Shown piece by piece: positions 48,950-59,621 of a DNA stretch of 64,000 nucleotides. This DNA is from Pseudomonas sp. B21_DOA. Lineage in GTDB: Bacteria > Pseudomonadota > Gammaproteobacteria > Pseudomonadales > Pseudomonadaceae. The notes below the pieces were generated by a model. It had not been told where the DNA came from. It searched no databases and worked only from the letters and a program-made list of their open reading frames with translations. The stretch spans positions 992,001-1,056,000 of the forward strand of contig CP086683.1 of NCBI GenBank assembly GCA_030544685.1, written 5' to 3'. The translations under genes were made by a program, and so were the position numbers. Within the stretch, counting starts at the first letter, position 1. Each line of letters opens with the position of its first letter.

Positions 48950-49903
48950 ATGTCTGTGTTCACTCCCCTGGCTCGGCCCGAGCTGGAAACCTTTCTCGCC
49001 CCTTACGGGCTCGGCCGTCTGCTTGATTTCCAGGGGATCGCCGCCGGCAGCGAAAACACCAATTTCTTCATCAGTCTGGAGCAGGGCGAGTTTGTCCTGA
49101 CCCTGGTCGAGCGCGGCCCGGTGCAGGAGATGCCGTTCTTCATCGACCTGCTCGACGTGCTGCACGAAGCCGAACTGCCGGTGCCTTACGCCCTGCGCAC
49201 CACCGACGGCTTGGCCCTGCGTGAGCTCAAAGGCAAACCGGCGCTGCTGCAACCGCGCCTGTCCGGCAAGCACATCAAAGTCGCTAACGCCCAGCACTGC
49301 GCCCAGGTCGGCGAGTTGCAGGCGCATCTGCACCTGGCGACCCAAGGCGAGCGCATGATCAAGCGCAAGACCGATCGTGGTCTGGACTGGATGCTGGAGG
49401 AGGGCACTGAATTTCTCTCGCACCTGAGCGATGAGCCGCGTGCCTTGCTGCAAAAGGCGCTGGATGAGATCACCGAGCGCAAAGACAAGATCCTTGCACT
49501 GCCTCGGGCGAACATTCACGCCGACCTGTTCCGCGACAACGCCATGTTCGAAGGCACCCACCTGACCGGGCTGATCGACTTCTACAACGCCTGCTCGGGG
49601 CCGATGCTGTACGACGTGGCAATTGCCTTGAATGACTGGTGTTCGGACGAGGAGGGCGTGATCGATGGCCCGCGTGCGCGTGCGTTTCTCGGTGCCTATG
49701 CGGCGCTGCGCCCGTTCACGGCGGCGGAGGCTGAGCTCTGGCCAACGATGTTGCGTGTGGCCTGTGTGCGGTTCTGGCTGTCACGCTTGATCGCCGCCGA
49801 GCAGTTCGCCGGGCAGGATGTGTTGATTCACGATCCGCAAGAGTTCGAGCAGCGCCTGGCGCAGCGGCAGAAGGTCAATACACCGTTGCCCTTCGCCCTC
49901 TGA
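48950..49903 (+). CDS. thrB: Homoserine kinase (type II, ThrB)
   Basis: Phosphorylates homoserine in threonine synthesis. The 317 residues belong to the aminoglycoside-phosphotransferase-like ThrB family, not the GHMP kinase type of E. coli. The catalytic loop is NIHADLFRDNAMF near residue 188 and the metal site GLIDFYNAC follows. The N-terminal lobe has GIAAGSENTNFFI. Start ATG at 48950. In operon with the DUF2782 gene. Confidence 0.95.
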   Translation: MSVFTPLARPELETFLAPYGLGRLLDFQGIAAGSENTNFFISLEQGEFVLTLVERGPVQEMPFFIDLLDVLHEAELPVPYALRTTDGLALRELKGKPALLQPRLSGKHIKVANAQHCAQVGELQAHLHLATQGERMIKRKTDRGLDWMLEEGTEFLSHLSDEPRALLQKALDEITERKDKILALPRANIHADLFRDNAMFEGTHLTGLIDFYNACSGPMLYDVAIALNDWCSDEEGVIDGPRARAFLGAYAALRPFTAAEAELWPTMLRVACVRFWLSRLIAAEQFAGQDVLIHDPQEFEQRLAQRQKVNTPLPFAL

Positions 49904-49924
49904 GTAGATTCGCCAAGCAAACAT

Positions 49925-50025
49925 AAACCTGTGGGAGCGAGCCTGCTCGCGAAGGCGGCGGCCCGTTCAGCATTTTTGCTGACTGACCCACCGCTTTCGC
50001 GAGCAGGCTCGCTCCCACAGGGTTT
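49925..50025. repeat. REPIN between thrB and znuA
   Basis: Outer arms aaacctgtgggagcgagcct and its complement, with inner tcagcatttttgctga. It lies between convergent genes and the right edge is seven bases from the znuA stop. Confidence 0.9.
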
Positions 50026-50031
50026 GTGTTG

Positions 50032-50961
50032 TTACAGCGATTCCAGGCATCCGGCCAGATCATTGCCGAGTTTTTCCAGCACCTGCTCATATCCCTGAGC
50101 GGTCGCCGGCGTATAACCACCCAGCGCATCCAGCTCGGCCAGTTTCACTGGCAAACCGGCCACCAGCGTTTCCGCCAGTCGTGGACGCAATGGTGGCTCG
50201 CTGAACACACAGGTCTTGCCTACTTCTTGCAAACGCTTGCGCATCGCCGCGACATGCTGAGCGCCGGGCTGTACTTCAGCGGCCACCGCGAACACGCCCG
50301 CGTGCTTCAGGCCGTAAGCGTCTTCGAAATAATCAAACGCCTCATGAAAGACGAAGTACGGCTTGCCTTCGACATTGGCCAGGCGCTTCTTCAAACGCTG
50401 ATCGAGCGCATCCAGACGTTCATCGAAGGCTTTGGCATTGCTCTGATAACGCTGGGCATTGGCCGGGTCGGCGGCGCTGAGATCGGCGGCCATTTTGTCG
50501 GCGATCACCCGCGCATTGACCGGTGACAGCCACAGGTGTGCATCCAGCGAGCCGGGGCGATGATCATGATCATGCTCATCGGCCTCTTCGGCGTGGGAAT
50601 GGTTGTCCGCGCCAAAATGCCTCAGGTTGAGGCCTGGCAGATCCTGCACCGCGACGCTCGGCAGGCTGCGACCGCCGAGCACGCGCGGCAGGAAACCTTC
50701 CATGTCCGGGCCGATCCAGTAGAGCAGATCGACCGACTGCACCTTCCGTACGTCGGACGGGCGCAGGGCGTAATTGTGCGGCGAGGCACCCGGTGGCAGC
50801 AGCACCTCGGGAATCGCCACGCCGTCCTGCACGGCAGCGGCAATCAACTGCAACGGTTTGATGCTGGTGAGCACTTTGACCTCGGCCTGAGCCGTACCGA
50901 TCAGCAGAAAACCGGCAACAAAAGCCACAAAAACAGAAAAAAGTCGGGACACGATGACCAC
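50032..50961 (-). CDS. znuA: Zinc ABC transporter substrate-binding protein ZnuA
   Basis: Periplasmic zinc-binding protein of the cluster A-I family, 309 residues with signal peptide (VFVAFVAGFLLIGTAQA region). Zinc ligands are expected at His in PPGASPHNYALRPSD, DAHLWLSP and FHEAFDYFE. The family's His-rich charged loop is present as NHSHAEEADEHDHDH (about residues 120-134). It is divergent from zur-znuCB across a Zur box. Confidence 0.95.
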   Translation of the reverse strand: MVIVSRLFSVFVAFVAGFLLIGTAQAEVKVLTSIKPLQLIAAAVQDGVAIPEVLLPPGASPHNYALRPSDVRKVQSVDLLYWIGPDMEGFLPRVLGGRSLPSVAVQDLPGLNLRHFGADNHSHAEEADEHDHDHRPGSLDAHLWLSPVNARVIADKMAADLSAADPANAQRYQSNAKAFDERLDALDQRLKKRLANVEGKPYFVFHEAFDYFEDAYGLKHAGVFAVAAEVQPGAQHVAAMRKRLQEVGKTCVFSEPPLRPRLAETLVAGLPVKLAELDALGGYTPATAQGYEQVLEKLGNDLAGCLESL

Positions 50962-50979
50962 TCAAGGAAGCGAGAACGG

Positions 50980-50992
50980 GTAACATAATAAC
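50980..50992. promoter_or_regulatory. Zur box between znuA and zur
   Basis: GTAACATAATAAC is an imperfect palindrome close to the GTTATNNTATAAC pattern of Zur sites. It lies in the 57-bp gap shared by znuA and zur, so one operator should repress both transcripts when zinc is plentiful. Confidence 0.7.
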
Positions 50993-51018
50993 GTCTCCAG
51001 CAAATCTCGTCGCCGCTC

Positions 51019-51499
51019 ATGCCTATTACCCCGATTGCCAGCCGTCCCCACGACCACTCCCATTGCGTGCACAGCGCTTTGTCCGAGGCCGATACCTTGT
51101 GCGCGCAGAAAGGTTTGCGTCTGACTGCCCTGCGCCGCCGTGTGCTGGAACTGGTCTGGCAGAGCCACAAGCCGCTGGGTGCCTACGACATCCTCGCGGT
51201 GCTCAGCGAGCAGGACGGCCGCCGCGCCGCGCCGCCTACCGTGTACCGCGCACTGGATTTCCTGCTGGAAAACGGTCTGGTTCATCGCATCTCTTCGCTC
51301 AACGCTTTCGTCGGCTGTGTACATCCGGAACACGCGCATCAGGGCCAGTTCCTCATCTGCCGCGAGTGCCACGCCGCTATCGAACTTGAGCAAAAAGTGA
51401 TCAGCGACGCGATCATCAGCAGCGCCAAAGACGTCGGTTTCATCGTCGAAGCGCAGACCGTCGAAGTGGTCGGCCTGTGCGCCGGTTGCCAGGGGCCTG

Positions 51500-51500
<1 letters not shown>
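51019..51500 (+). CDS. zur: Zinc uptake regulator Zur (Fur family), stop out of frame
   Basis: A Fur-family repressor that senses zinc (called Np20 in P. aeruginosa). N-terminal winged helix with [27 protein letters not shown], then the dimer and metal domain with CREC and the final CAGC. The frame breaks at the end: the G-run 51492-51495 lacks one base. With it the protein ends CAGCQGA (160 residues) and its TGA overlaps the znuC ATG (TGATG). As given the frame reads on to 51915 (298 aa) inside znuC with a non-family tail. Confidence 0.92.
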
Positions 51501-52277
<777 letters not shown>

Positions 52278-52285
<8 letters not shown>

Positions 52286-53065
52286 TTTTCTTTTGTATGC
52301 CCTGCTTGCAGGCCTGGCCCTGGCGCTGGTGGCCGGGCCGCTCGGCTCGTTTGTGGTGTGGCGGCGCATGGCCTATTTCGGCGATACGCTGTCCCACGCC
52401 GCACTGCTCGGCGTGGCGCTGGGCTTTTGCTGGACGTCAGCCCGACCGTGGCGGTGACGGTCGGCTGCCTGCTGCTGGCGGTGCTCTTGGTGACGTTGCA
52501 ACAGCGCCAGCCACTGGCGTCCGACACGCTGTTGGGAATTCTTGCGCCAAGCACGCTCTCTCTCGGCCTGGTGGTACTAAGCTTCATGCATGAAGTGCGG
52601 ATCGACCTGATGGCCTATCTGTTTGGCGATTTGCTGGCGATCAGTCCGAGCGACCTGGCGTGGATTCTCGGCGGCACTGCGGCGGTGCTGGTGTTGCTGG
52701 TGACGCTGTGGCGGCCGTTGCTGGCGGTCACCGTGCACGAAGAACTGGCGCGGGTCGAAGGCTTGCCGGTTGCGGGTTTGCGCTTGGCGCTGATGCTGTT
52801 GATCGCAGTGGTGATCGCCGTGGCGATGAAAATCGTCGGGGTGCTGCTGATCACTTCGCTGCTGATCATCCCAGCGGCTGCGGCACAGCGTCACGCCCGT
52901 TCGCCGGAGCAGATGGCGCTGGGGGCTAGCCTGCTGGGCATGCTCGCGGTGTGCGGCGGGCTGGCGTTGTCGTGGTTCAAGGACACCCCGGCGGGGCCGT
53001 CGATCGTGGTGACGGCAGCCGCGCTGTTTCTGTTGAGTTTTGTTCTGCCCCGTCGTGGGGTGTAG
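52278..53065 (+). CDS. znuB: Zinc ABC transporter permease ZnuB, frame broken by one base
   Basis: Membrane subunit of the zinc importer with about eight helices. The first 53 residues ([21 protein letters not shown] to LLGVALGF) and the remaining 209 ([14 protein letters not shown] to VLPRRGV) are in different frames. The T-run at 52425-52428 needs one more T; then the protein reads through as 262 residues. As given, translation from the start would stop at 52457. znuC and zur precede it in one operon. Confidence 0.9.
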
Positions 53066-53102
53066 ACTTGGCCGCTTTTTGCGCAATTAGAGAGTCGCAG
53101 GA

Positions 53103-53816
53103 ATGAAGCCGTTCGCCTCCCGTTATCTGCTCCTTGTCGCATTTTCAGTGCTGCTGGGCGCCTGCCAAAGCACGCCGCCGGTGGCTGAAGTCCCGGACGC
53201 GCGGGCTACGGCCATCGCGCAGCTGGAGCAAAGCCTGGCCAGCAGCGAACTGGCCACCGCCGAAGACCAGTTGGCCGCGTTGCAGGCCGCAACCCCCAAC
53301 GATCAATCCCTTGAGCAATACCAGCGGCAGCTGGCCGAGGCGTACCTGCGCCGCAGCCAGATCGTCCTGCAGAAAGGCGATGTCAACGCTGCCGCCACCG
53401 CGCTCAGCCGCGCCCGTGCTCTGATGCCCAAGGCGCCAGCGCTGACCGGCGGCGTCAACGGCGCGATCACCGAAGCGCGCAAGGCCGAGCTGGAAAAGGC
53501 TGAGGCCGCACTGCTGGCAGCTGAAGCCAGGCCGAAAGCCAAGGTCATCGACCCGACCGCCGAGAGCACCACAGTTGCGTTGAACATCGGTGATATTCAC
53601 AAGCTGCAACGACAACTCGATGCGATCGCCGCCGATGTGGTGAATTACGAATGCGCCGTCAGCATCCAGGCCCCACGCACTGCGGATTATCCGTGGCTGG
53701 CGACGTTGCTGAGCAAGCGAGTCAAGAAGCTCGATCCTGACTTTGATTTGCAGATCGAGAAGCAGATCTTGCGCACAGTGCCGGCGCAGATGGTTTTAAG
53801 CCCGCGCAAACCGTAA
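53103..53816 (+). CDS. Lipoprotein of unknown function (PA5502-like)
   Basis: A 237-residue outer-membrane lipoprotein with lipobox LLGAC near residue 21. The mature part is alpha-helical, with a TPR-like stretch (EQSLASSELATAEDQLAALQ, NAAATALSRARALMPKAPAL) and a charged coiled coil at about 130-160. It follows znuB by 37 bp, as in other Pseudomonas. The family has no known role. Confidence 0.85.
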   Translation: MKPFASRYLLLVAFSVLLGACQSTPPVAEVPDARATAIAQLEQSLASSELATAEDQLAALQAATPNDQSLEQYQRQLAEAYLRRSQIVLQKGDVNAAATALSRARALMPKAPALTGGVNGAITEARKAELEKAEAALLAAEARPKAKVIDPTAESTTVALNIGDIHKLQRQLDAIAADVVNYECAVSIQAPRTADYPWLATLLSKRVKKLDPDFDLQIEKQILRTVPAQMVLSPRKP

Positions 53817-53891
53817 AAAGATCGCAGCCTCCGGCAGCTCCTAAATGGGATCGAGTACATCCTGTAGGAGCTGCCGAAGGCTGCGATCTTT
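53817..53891. repeat. Inverted repeat between lipoprotein gene and katE
   Basis: Arms aaagatcgcagcctccggca and its near-complement tgccgaaggctgcgatcttt, with inner gcagctcct and aggagctgc. It starts at the base after the lipoprotein stop codon and ends just before the katE stop, and probably terminates both convergent genes. Confidence 0.85.
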
Positions 53892-53894
53892 GCT

Positions 53895-56036
53895 TTACGC
53901 TGGAATCGCCTTGGCCTTAGGCTCCCGCGCCCACACCCGATGCTCGCCGATCGCAGCGAAGAACGGCTTGGTCAACGCACCCACATCCGCGCCCTGCAAC
54001 AACCCGGCATCCGCATCCAGCTTCAACAAGTCCTGCAACTGCTTGGCCTCGCCGTGCAGCGCGATCGCCTTCAGGTGCTTGTAGGCCTCCAGCAGATAAT
54101 GCAGCGCCACGCCGTCGCCGCTCAACGCGGTAATCGACGCCGCGCCACCCGGTACGAACACCGCATCGAACGCAATTGAAGGCATGCCTTCCATCGATGC
54201 ATCCACCGGCAGTGCCTTGCCGTCAGCGGTCTTGACTGGCGCCGAGGTCGGGCCGAGCAGTTTCGCGTGGGCGCCCTCGGCTTCCAGCGCTTTCTTCATG
54301 GCATCGATGGCCGCAGCATCAACGCCGTTGGCGGCAAGGATTGCCACTTTGCGCGTCTTGATATTGCCCGGCAGCAGGTTGGCCTGGCTCAGCGCTGGCG
54401 ATTGCTCCAGCGAGGTCTTGCGCACTTCGACCGTACCTTTGGCTGGCGCCGGCAAACCAAGGTTTTCCGCCACGCGTTTGGCCAGGGTCAGGTCGATATT
54501 GGCAAGGATCTCGTTCACCTCACGGGCACGAATGAACTCACGCTCGACCTTGCCCAGCTCAAAGCTGTAGGCGGCGATGATGTGCTCTTTCTCGTGCTCG
54601 CTCATGCTGTTGAAAAACAAGCGGGCCTGGGAGAAGTGATCACTGAACGACTCGCTGCGCTGACGGATCTTCGCTGCGTCGATGCGCTCTGGATAGCTCT
54701 CGAAACCACCGTCCTGTGCCGCCGGCGGGGTTTCCTTTGGCCAGCCGCCGTCGATCGAGTTCGGCTCGTAAGAGGCACGACCCTTGTCGATGGTGGTGCG
54801 GTGCTGCGCATCGCGCTGGCCGTTGTGGAATGGCGCGACCGGACGGTTGATCGGCAGCTCATGGAAGTTCGGCCCGCCGAGTCGGCTGATCTGCGTGTCG
54901 GTGTAGGAAAACAGCCGACCTTGCAGCAGCGGGTCATTGGAGAAATCAATGCCCGGGACGATGTGGCCAGGGCAGAAGGCGACCTGCTCGGTTTCGGCGA
55001 AGAAGTTGTCCGGGTTGCGGTTCAGGGTCATTTTGCCCAGCGGCGTAATCGGGACGATTTCTTCGGGGATGATTTTGGTCGGGTCGAGGATGTCGAAGTC
55101 GAAGTCGTGTTCGTTTTCCTCTTCAACGATCTGGACGCCCAGTTCCCATTCCGGGTAGTCGCCCATCTCGATCGCTTCCCACAGGTCGCGACGATGGTAG
55201 TCGGTGTCTTTACCGGCGAGCTTCTGCGCCTCGTCCCACACCAGCGAACAGGTGCCGGCGGTAGGGCGCCAATGGAATTTGACGAAACGTGATTTGCCCT
55301 CGGCGTTGATCAGGCGGAAGGTGTGAACACCGAAGCCCTGCATGCTGCGCAGGCTTTTCGGGATGGCCCGGTCAGACATCGCCCAGATCACCATGTGCGC
55401 CGATTCCGGCACCAACGAGACGAAGTCCCAGAACGTGTCGTGCGCCGAGCCGCCGGTTGGGATTTCGTTATGCGGCTCGGGTTTCACCGCGTGCACGAAG
55501 TCCGGAAACTTGATTGCGTCCTGAATGAAGAACACCGGCATGTTGTTGCCGACCAGATCGAAGTTGCCCTCGTCGGTGAAGAACTTCACCGCAAAGCCGC
55601 GCACGTCACGCACGGTGTCGCCGGAACCCCGTGGACCCTGCACCGTGGAAAAACGCACGAATACTGGGGTCTTCTTGCCCGGATCCTGCAGGAAACCGGC
55701 CTTGGTCAGGGCTGCATGGTTCTCGTAAGTCTGAAAGAAACCGTGCGCGCCGGTACCGCGCGCATGGACGATGCGCTCTGGAATCCGCTCATGGTCAAAA
55801 TGCGTGATCTTTTCACGCATGATGAAGTCTTCCAGCAACGACGGCCCGCGTGGCCCGGCTTTGAGAGTGTTCTGGTTGTCGGCGATCTTCACGCCCTGAT
55901 TGGTGCGCAGTGCCTGACCGGTGGCGTCGGAACGGAATTCTTCCAGGCTGTCGAGCTTGGCGTTGGTGTTGGCGCGATCCGGGGTGTCGGTTCCGGCCAT
56001 CTCGCTTTTAGCAGGTGCAGGCTTTTTGATGCTCAT
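53895..56036 (-). CDS. katE: Large-subunit catalase HPII (KatE)
   Basis: A clade 2 monofunctional haem catalase of 713 residues. The distal histidine is in [14 protein letters not shown], the asparagine in [12 protein letters not shown], and the haem-ligand tyrosine in [13 protein letters not shown]. The C-terminal 160 residues (from [16 protein letters not shown]) form the DJ-1/class I glutamine-amidotransferase-like domain found only in large catalases. I chose the ATG at 56036 ([13 protein letters not shown]), which follows GAGGAGTTTACGTCTG; upstream codons are not conserved. Confidence 0.95.
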   Translation of the reverse strand: MSIKKPAPAKSEMAGTDTPDRANTNAKLDSLEEFRSDATGQALRTNQGVKIADNQNTLKAGPRGPSLLEDFIMREKITHFDHERIPERIVHARGTGAHGFFQTYENHAALTKAGFLQDPGKKTPVFVRFSTVQGPRGSGDTVRDVRGFAVKFFTDEGNFDLVGNNMPVFFIQDAIKFPDFVHAVKPEPHNEIPTGGSAHDTFWDFVSLVPESAHMVIWAMSDRAIPKSLRSMQGFGVHTFRLINAEGKSRFVKFHWRPTAGTCSLVWDEAQKLAGKDTDYHRRDLWEAIEMGDYPEWELGVQIVEEENEHDFDFDILDPTKIIPEEIVPITPLGKMTLNRNPDNFFAETEQVAFCPGHIVPGIDFSNDPLLQGRLFSYTDTQISRLGGPNFHELPINRPVAPFHNGQRDAQHRTTIDKGRASYEPNSIDGGWPKETPPAAQDGGFESYPERIDAAKIRQRSESFSDHFSQARLFFNSMSEHEKEHIIAAYSFELGKVEREFIRAREVNEILANIDLTLAKRVAENLGLPAPAKGTVEVRKTSLEQSPALSQANLLPGNIKTRKVAILAANGVDAAAIDAMKKALEAEGAHAKLLGPTSAPVKTADGKALPVDASMEGMPSIAFDAVFVPGGAASITALSGDGVALHYLLEAYKHLKAIALHGEAKQLQDLLKLDADAGLLQGADVGALTKPFFAAIGEHRVWAREPKAKAIPA

Positions 56037-56298
56037 CAGACGTAAACTCCTCGTTTGGCCCCGGATGCCTTCCGCAGACCCTTGAGTGATTCCCAGGCAC
56101 GGCACCCAGGGTTTCAAGTCGCTTACTTAGTGACTGACGAGCGTTTCAGCCGTTCCGTTTATCTGACCTTTGATCGCGTTATTGCCAAATCGAAGGTTAT
56201 TTGCGAAATAAATGCTAAGAACCTCTATACGGACAGGCTAAAATGCGCGCCCGGCTAACCGCTGATCCTTTTCCAACGCGCCCCACAAGGTTCGCTAC

Positions 56299-57306
56299 GT
56301 GATCGAGTTTCAAAACGTCCACAAGACTTACCGCGTCGCCGGTAAGGATATTCCCGCGCTGCACCCGACCAGTCTCGCCATCGAGAACGGCCAGGTGTTC
56401 GGCCTGATTGGCCATTCCGGTGCGGGCAAAAGTACCCTGCTACGTCTGATCAATCGCCTGGAAGATTGCAGTGGCGGCAAGATCATCGTCGACGGCGAAG
56501 AAGTCACCGCACTGGACGCCAATGGCCTGCGCCGTTTCCGTCAGCAGGTCGGGATGATCTTCCAGCACTTCAACCTGCTCGCCTCCAAGACTGTCGCCGA
56601 CAACGTTGCGTTGCCACTGACCCTGGCCGGTGAGCTGTCGAGCAGTGAAATCAACCAACGGGTAGCCGAGTTGCTGGCGCGGGTCGGTCTGTCCGACCAT
56701 GCGAAAAAGTACCCGGCGCAACTGTCCGGCGGGCAGAAGCAGCGCGTCGGCATCGCCCGTGCGCTGGCGACCAAGCCGAAGATCCTGCTGTGCGACGAGG
56801 CCACCAGCGCCCTCGACCCGCAGACCACCGCGTCGGTCCTGCAGCTGCTGGCGGAAATCAACCGCGAACTGAAGCTGACCATCGTCCTGATCACCCACGA
56901 GATGGACGTGATCCGGCGCGTCTGCGATCAGGTCGCGGTGATGGACGCCGGCGTGATCGTCGAGCAGGGGCCGGTGGCCGATGTGTTCCTGCATCCGCAG
57001 CATCCGACCACCAAGCGTTTCGTCCAGGAAAGCGAGCAGATCGACGAGAGCGAGCAGCGTGACGATTTTGCCCATGTGCCCGGGCGTATCGTGCGTCTGA
57101 CCTTTCAGGGCGAGGCGACCTACGCGCCGCTGCTTGGCACCGTCGCCCGGGAAACCGGCGTCGACTACAGCATCCTTGCCGGGCGCATCGACCGCATCAA
57201 AGACATTCCGTACGGGCAACTGACCCTCGCTGTCACCGGTGGCGACATGGAGGCGGCGTTTGCCCGCTTCACCGCCGCTGACGTTCACATGGAGGTGTTG
57301 CGCTAA
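56299..57306 (+). CDS. metN: Methionine ABC transporter ATP-binding protein MetN
   Basis: ATPase of the D/L-methionine importer, 335 residues with GTG start. Walker [10 protein letters not shown], signature [15 protein letters not shown], Walker [14 protein letters not shown], switch THEMDVI. The C-terminal C2/NIL regulatory domain (about 255-335) binds methionine and stops transport. metI follows with one-base overlap. I see no S-box or similar riboswitch upstream, as expected in Pseudomonas. Confidence 0.95.
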   Translation: MIEFQNVHKTYRVAGKDIPALHPTSLAIENGQVFGLIGHSGAGKSTLLRLINRLEDCSGGKIIVDGEEVTALDANGLRRFRQQVGMIFQHFNLLASKTVADNVALPLTLAGELSSSEINQRVAELLARVGLSDHAKKYPAQLSGGQKQRVGIARALATKPKILLCDEATSALDPQTTASVLQLLAEINRELKLTIVLITHEMDVIRRVCDQVAVMDAGVIVEQGPVADVFLHPQHPTTKRFVQESEQIDESEQRDDFAHVPGRIVRLTFQGEATYAPLLGTVARETGVDYSILAGRIDRIKDIPYGQLTLAVTGGDMEAAFARFTAADVHMEVLR

Positions 57307-57980
57307 TGGCTGACCTGATGAGTTTCTTCGCCAATATCGACTGGTACGAAATCTGGCTGGCGACTGGCGACACCATGCTGATGCTCGGCGGTTCGCTGTT
57401 GTTCACCGTGTTGCTCGGTCTGCCACTGGGCGTGCTGCTGTTTCTCTGCAGTCCCCGTCAGTTGCTGGAAAACCGTGGCGTCTACGCAGTGCTGTCGCTG
57501 GTGGTGAACATTTTGCGTTCGCTGCCATTCATCATTTTGCTGATCGTGATGATCCCGTTCACCGTGCTGATCACCGGCACCTCGCTGGGTGTGGCCGGGG
57601 CGATCCCGCCGCTGGTGGTCGGCGCCACGCCGTTCTTTGCGCGTCTGGTGGAAACTGCGCTGCGCGAAGTCGACCGCGGCATCATCGAAGCGACTCAGTC
57701 GATGGGCGCGACCACCCGGCAGATCATCATGAACGCGTTGCTGCCGGAAGCTCGCCCGGGCATCTTCGCAGCGATTACGGTGACAGCGATTACACTGGTG
57801 TCCTACACGGCGATGGCCGGTGTGGTCGGCGCTGGTGGTCTGGGTGACCTGGCGATCCGTTTCGGCTACCAGCGTTTCCAGACCGACGTGATGATCGTCA
57901 CCGTGGTGCTGCTGTTGATTCTGGTACAGGTGCTGCAAATGGTGGGCGACCGTCTGGTCGTGCATTTCTCGCGCAAATAA
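57306..57980 (+). CDS. metI: Methionine ABC transporter permease MetI
   Basis: Permease of the methionine importer, 224 residues with five hydrophobic segments. The coupling (EAA) motif is in ATQSMGATTRQIIMNALLPEA, and the family end GDLAIRFGYQRFQTDVM is present. Its start codon shares a base with the metN stop. metQ follows after 63 bp. Confidence 0.95.
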   Translation: MADLMSFFANIDWYEIWLATGDTMLMLGGSLLFTVLLGLPLGVLLFLCSPRQLLENRGVYAVLSLVVNILRSLPFIILLIVMIPFTVLITGTSLGVAGAIPPLVVGATPFFARLVETALREVDRGIIEATQSMGATTRQIIMNALLPEARPGIFAAITVTAITLVSYTAMAGVVGAGGLGDLAIRFGYQRFQTDVMIVTVVLLLILVQVLQMVGDRLVVHFSRK

Positions 57981-58043
57981 GCGGTTTTTAATCAAGAGGC
58001 GCGGGCCATTCGTTGGCGGGCGTCCTCACAAGGAGTTAGCTGA

Positions 58044-58814
58044 ATGAAAAAACTGATCGCTGCTTTCGCCGCTGTTGCGGCGTTTTCGGCCCACGCCGAG
58101 ACCCTGACCGTTGCCGCCACCCCGGTGCCGCACGCGGAAATCCTCGAGTTCGTCAAACCGGCCCTGACCAAGGAAGGCGTGGATCTGAAGGTCAAGGTCT
58201 TCACCGACTACATTCAGCCGAACGTACAGGTCGCGGAAAAGCGCCTCGACGCCAACTTCTTCCAGCACCAGCCGTACCTCGATGAATTCAACAAGGCCAA
58301 GGGCACCAGCCTCGTTGCCGTGACCGGTGTGCATCTGGAGCCGCTGGGCGCTTACTCGAGCAAGCTCAAGGATCTGAAAGACCTGCCCGGCGGCGCCAAC
58401 GTGGTGATCCCGAACGACGCCACCAATGGCGGCCGTGCGCTGTTGCTGCTGGCCAAGGCTGGCGTGATCACCTTGAAGGACCCGAGCAACATTCTGTCGA
58501 CCCTCAAAGACATCGAGCAGAACCCGAAAGACCTGAAATTCCGTGAACTGGAAGCCGCCACTATTCCGCGTGTGCTGACCCAGGTCGATCTGGCGCTGAT
58601 CAACACCAACTACGCGCTGGAAGCCAAGCTTGATCCGTCCAAGGATGCGCTGGTGATCGAAGGCAACGACTCGCCGTACGTGAACATCCTCGTGTCCCGC
58701 GCGGACAACAAGGACAGCGACGCAATGAAGAAACTGGCGGCTGCCCTGCACAGCCCGGAAGTGAAGCAGTTCATTACCGAGAAGTACAAAGGCGCGGTGT
58801 TGCCGGCGTTCTGA
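58044..58814 (+). CDS. metQ: Methionine-binding protein MetQ (NlpA family)
   Basis: Periplasmic substrate-binding protein, 256 residues, with signal peptide MKKLIAAFAAVAAFSAHA. No lipobox cysteine is seen, unlike E. coli MetQ. Family motifs are VAATPVPHAEILEFVKPAL, FFQHQPYLDEFN and IPNDATNGGRALLLLA. GGAG precedes the start. It closes the operon with a strong terminator. Confidence 0.95.
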   Translation: MKKLIAAFAAVAAFSAHAETLTVAATPVPHAEILEFVKPALTKEGVDLKVKVFTDYIQPNVQVAEKRLDANFFQHQPYLDEFNKAKGTSLVAVTGVHLEPLGAYSSKLKDLKDLPGGANVVIPNDATNGGRALLLLAKAGVITLKDPSNILSTLKDIEQNPKDLKFRELEAATIPRVLTQVDLALINTNYALEAKLDPSKDALVIEGNDSPYVNILVSRADNKDSDAMKKLAAALHSPEVKQFITEKYKGAVLPAF

Positions 58815-58831
58815 TTCAGGTTGCTGCAATG

Positions 58832-58861
58832 AAAAGGGGACGCCAATGGCGTCCCCTTTTT
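58832..58861 (+). terminator. Rho-independent terminator after metQ
   Basis: A perfect stem aaaaggggacgcc and ggcgtcccctttt with loop aat, followed by further T. It lies 17 bp after the metQ stop. Confidence 0.93.
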
Positions 58862-58880
58862 GTGCCTGGAATATCGTCCG

Positions 58881-58968
58881 TGTGGAGCGGGCTTGCTCGC
58901 GAATGCGGTGTGTCAGCCAACATGTCTTTATCTGACCCACCGCATTCGCGAGCAAGCCCGCTCCCACA
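58881..58968. repeat. REPIN between metQ and sco
   Basis: Left REP gagcgggcttgctcgcgaat and right REP attcgcgagcaagcccgctc, the 'gggcttgctcgcgaat' variant of the window's main REP family. Confidence 0.9.
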
Positions 58969-58985
58969 ATGGTTCATTGGTGTTC

Positions 58986-59621
58986 CTACTGGCGCTCAAG
59001 CATCGCCGGCAACTGCGCCACCAGCTTGGCATTGTTCAACGGCGCGCGAATAAACCCGCGCTGCGTGCCGTCCGGGCCGATCACGGCCAGATTGCCGCTG
59101 TGATCCACGGTGTAGTTCGGCTTGCTGGTATCGGCCGGAATGAATGGAATGCTCACCGCGTTCGCGACCTTCTGCAGCTCCTCGATCGAGGTTGGCGTCA
59201 GGCCAATGAACTGGGGATCGAAATAGCCCAGGTACTGCTTCAACTGCTTCGGCGTATCGCGGTTGGGGTCGACGCTGACCAGCACGATCTGCAATTTATC
59301 CACCGCCTCTTTCGGCAGCTCGCTCTTGATCTGCCGTAGTTGCGCCAGGGTGGTCGGGCAGATGTCCGGGCAGAAGGTGTAGCCGAAGAACAACAGACTC
59401 CACTTGCCTTTCAACTCGTCAATCGCCACCGGTTTGCCGTCCTGATCGGTCATGGTCACGTCCGGCAGGTTGCGGCTCTGCGGCAGCAGGATGATGCCGG
59501 CGTCGATCAGCGCAGTCGGGTCGCCCTGGCCTTTGCCGCTCAGCACTTTGTTGACGGTAAGCCCGAGGATCAATGCGATCACGGCAACGAGGATGAAGAC
59601 GGTTTTCTGGGTTCGGGTCAT
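58986..59621 (-). CDS. SCO1/SenC family copper chaperone for cytochrome oxidase
   Basis: A membrane-anchored thioredoxin-fold protein of 211 residues that delivers copper to the CuA site of cytochrome c oxidase. N-terminal anchor ([16 protein letters not shown]), copper ligands CPDIC in [13 protein letters not shown] and His in [12 protein letters not shown]. It ends the minus-strand assembly cluster surf1-thioredoxin-like-ctaA-cyoE-sco. Start ATG at 59621 overlaps the cyoE stop. Confidence 0.95.
   Translation of the reverse strand: MTRTQKTVFILVAVIALILGLTVNKVLSGKGQGDPTALIDAGIILLPQSRNLPDVTMTDQDGKPVAIDELKGKWSLLFFGYTFCPDICPTTLAQLRQIKSELPKEAVDKLQIVLVSVDPNRDTPKQLKQYLGYFDPQFIGLTPTSIEELQKVANAVSIPFIPADTSKPNYTVDHSGNLAVIGPDGTQRGFIRAPLNNAKLVAQLPAMLERQ

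Noticed and set aside
56218..56298. Possible SAM riboswitch before metN
   Set aside because: No conserved S-box or SAM-II core is seen in the short leader.
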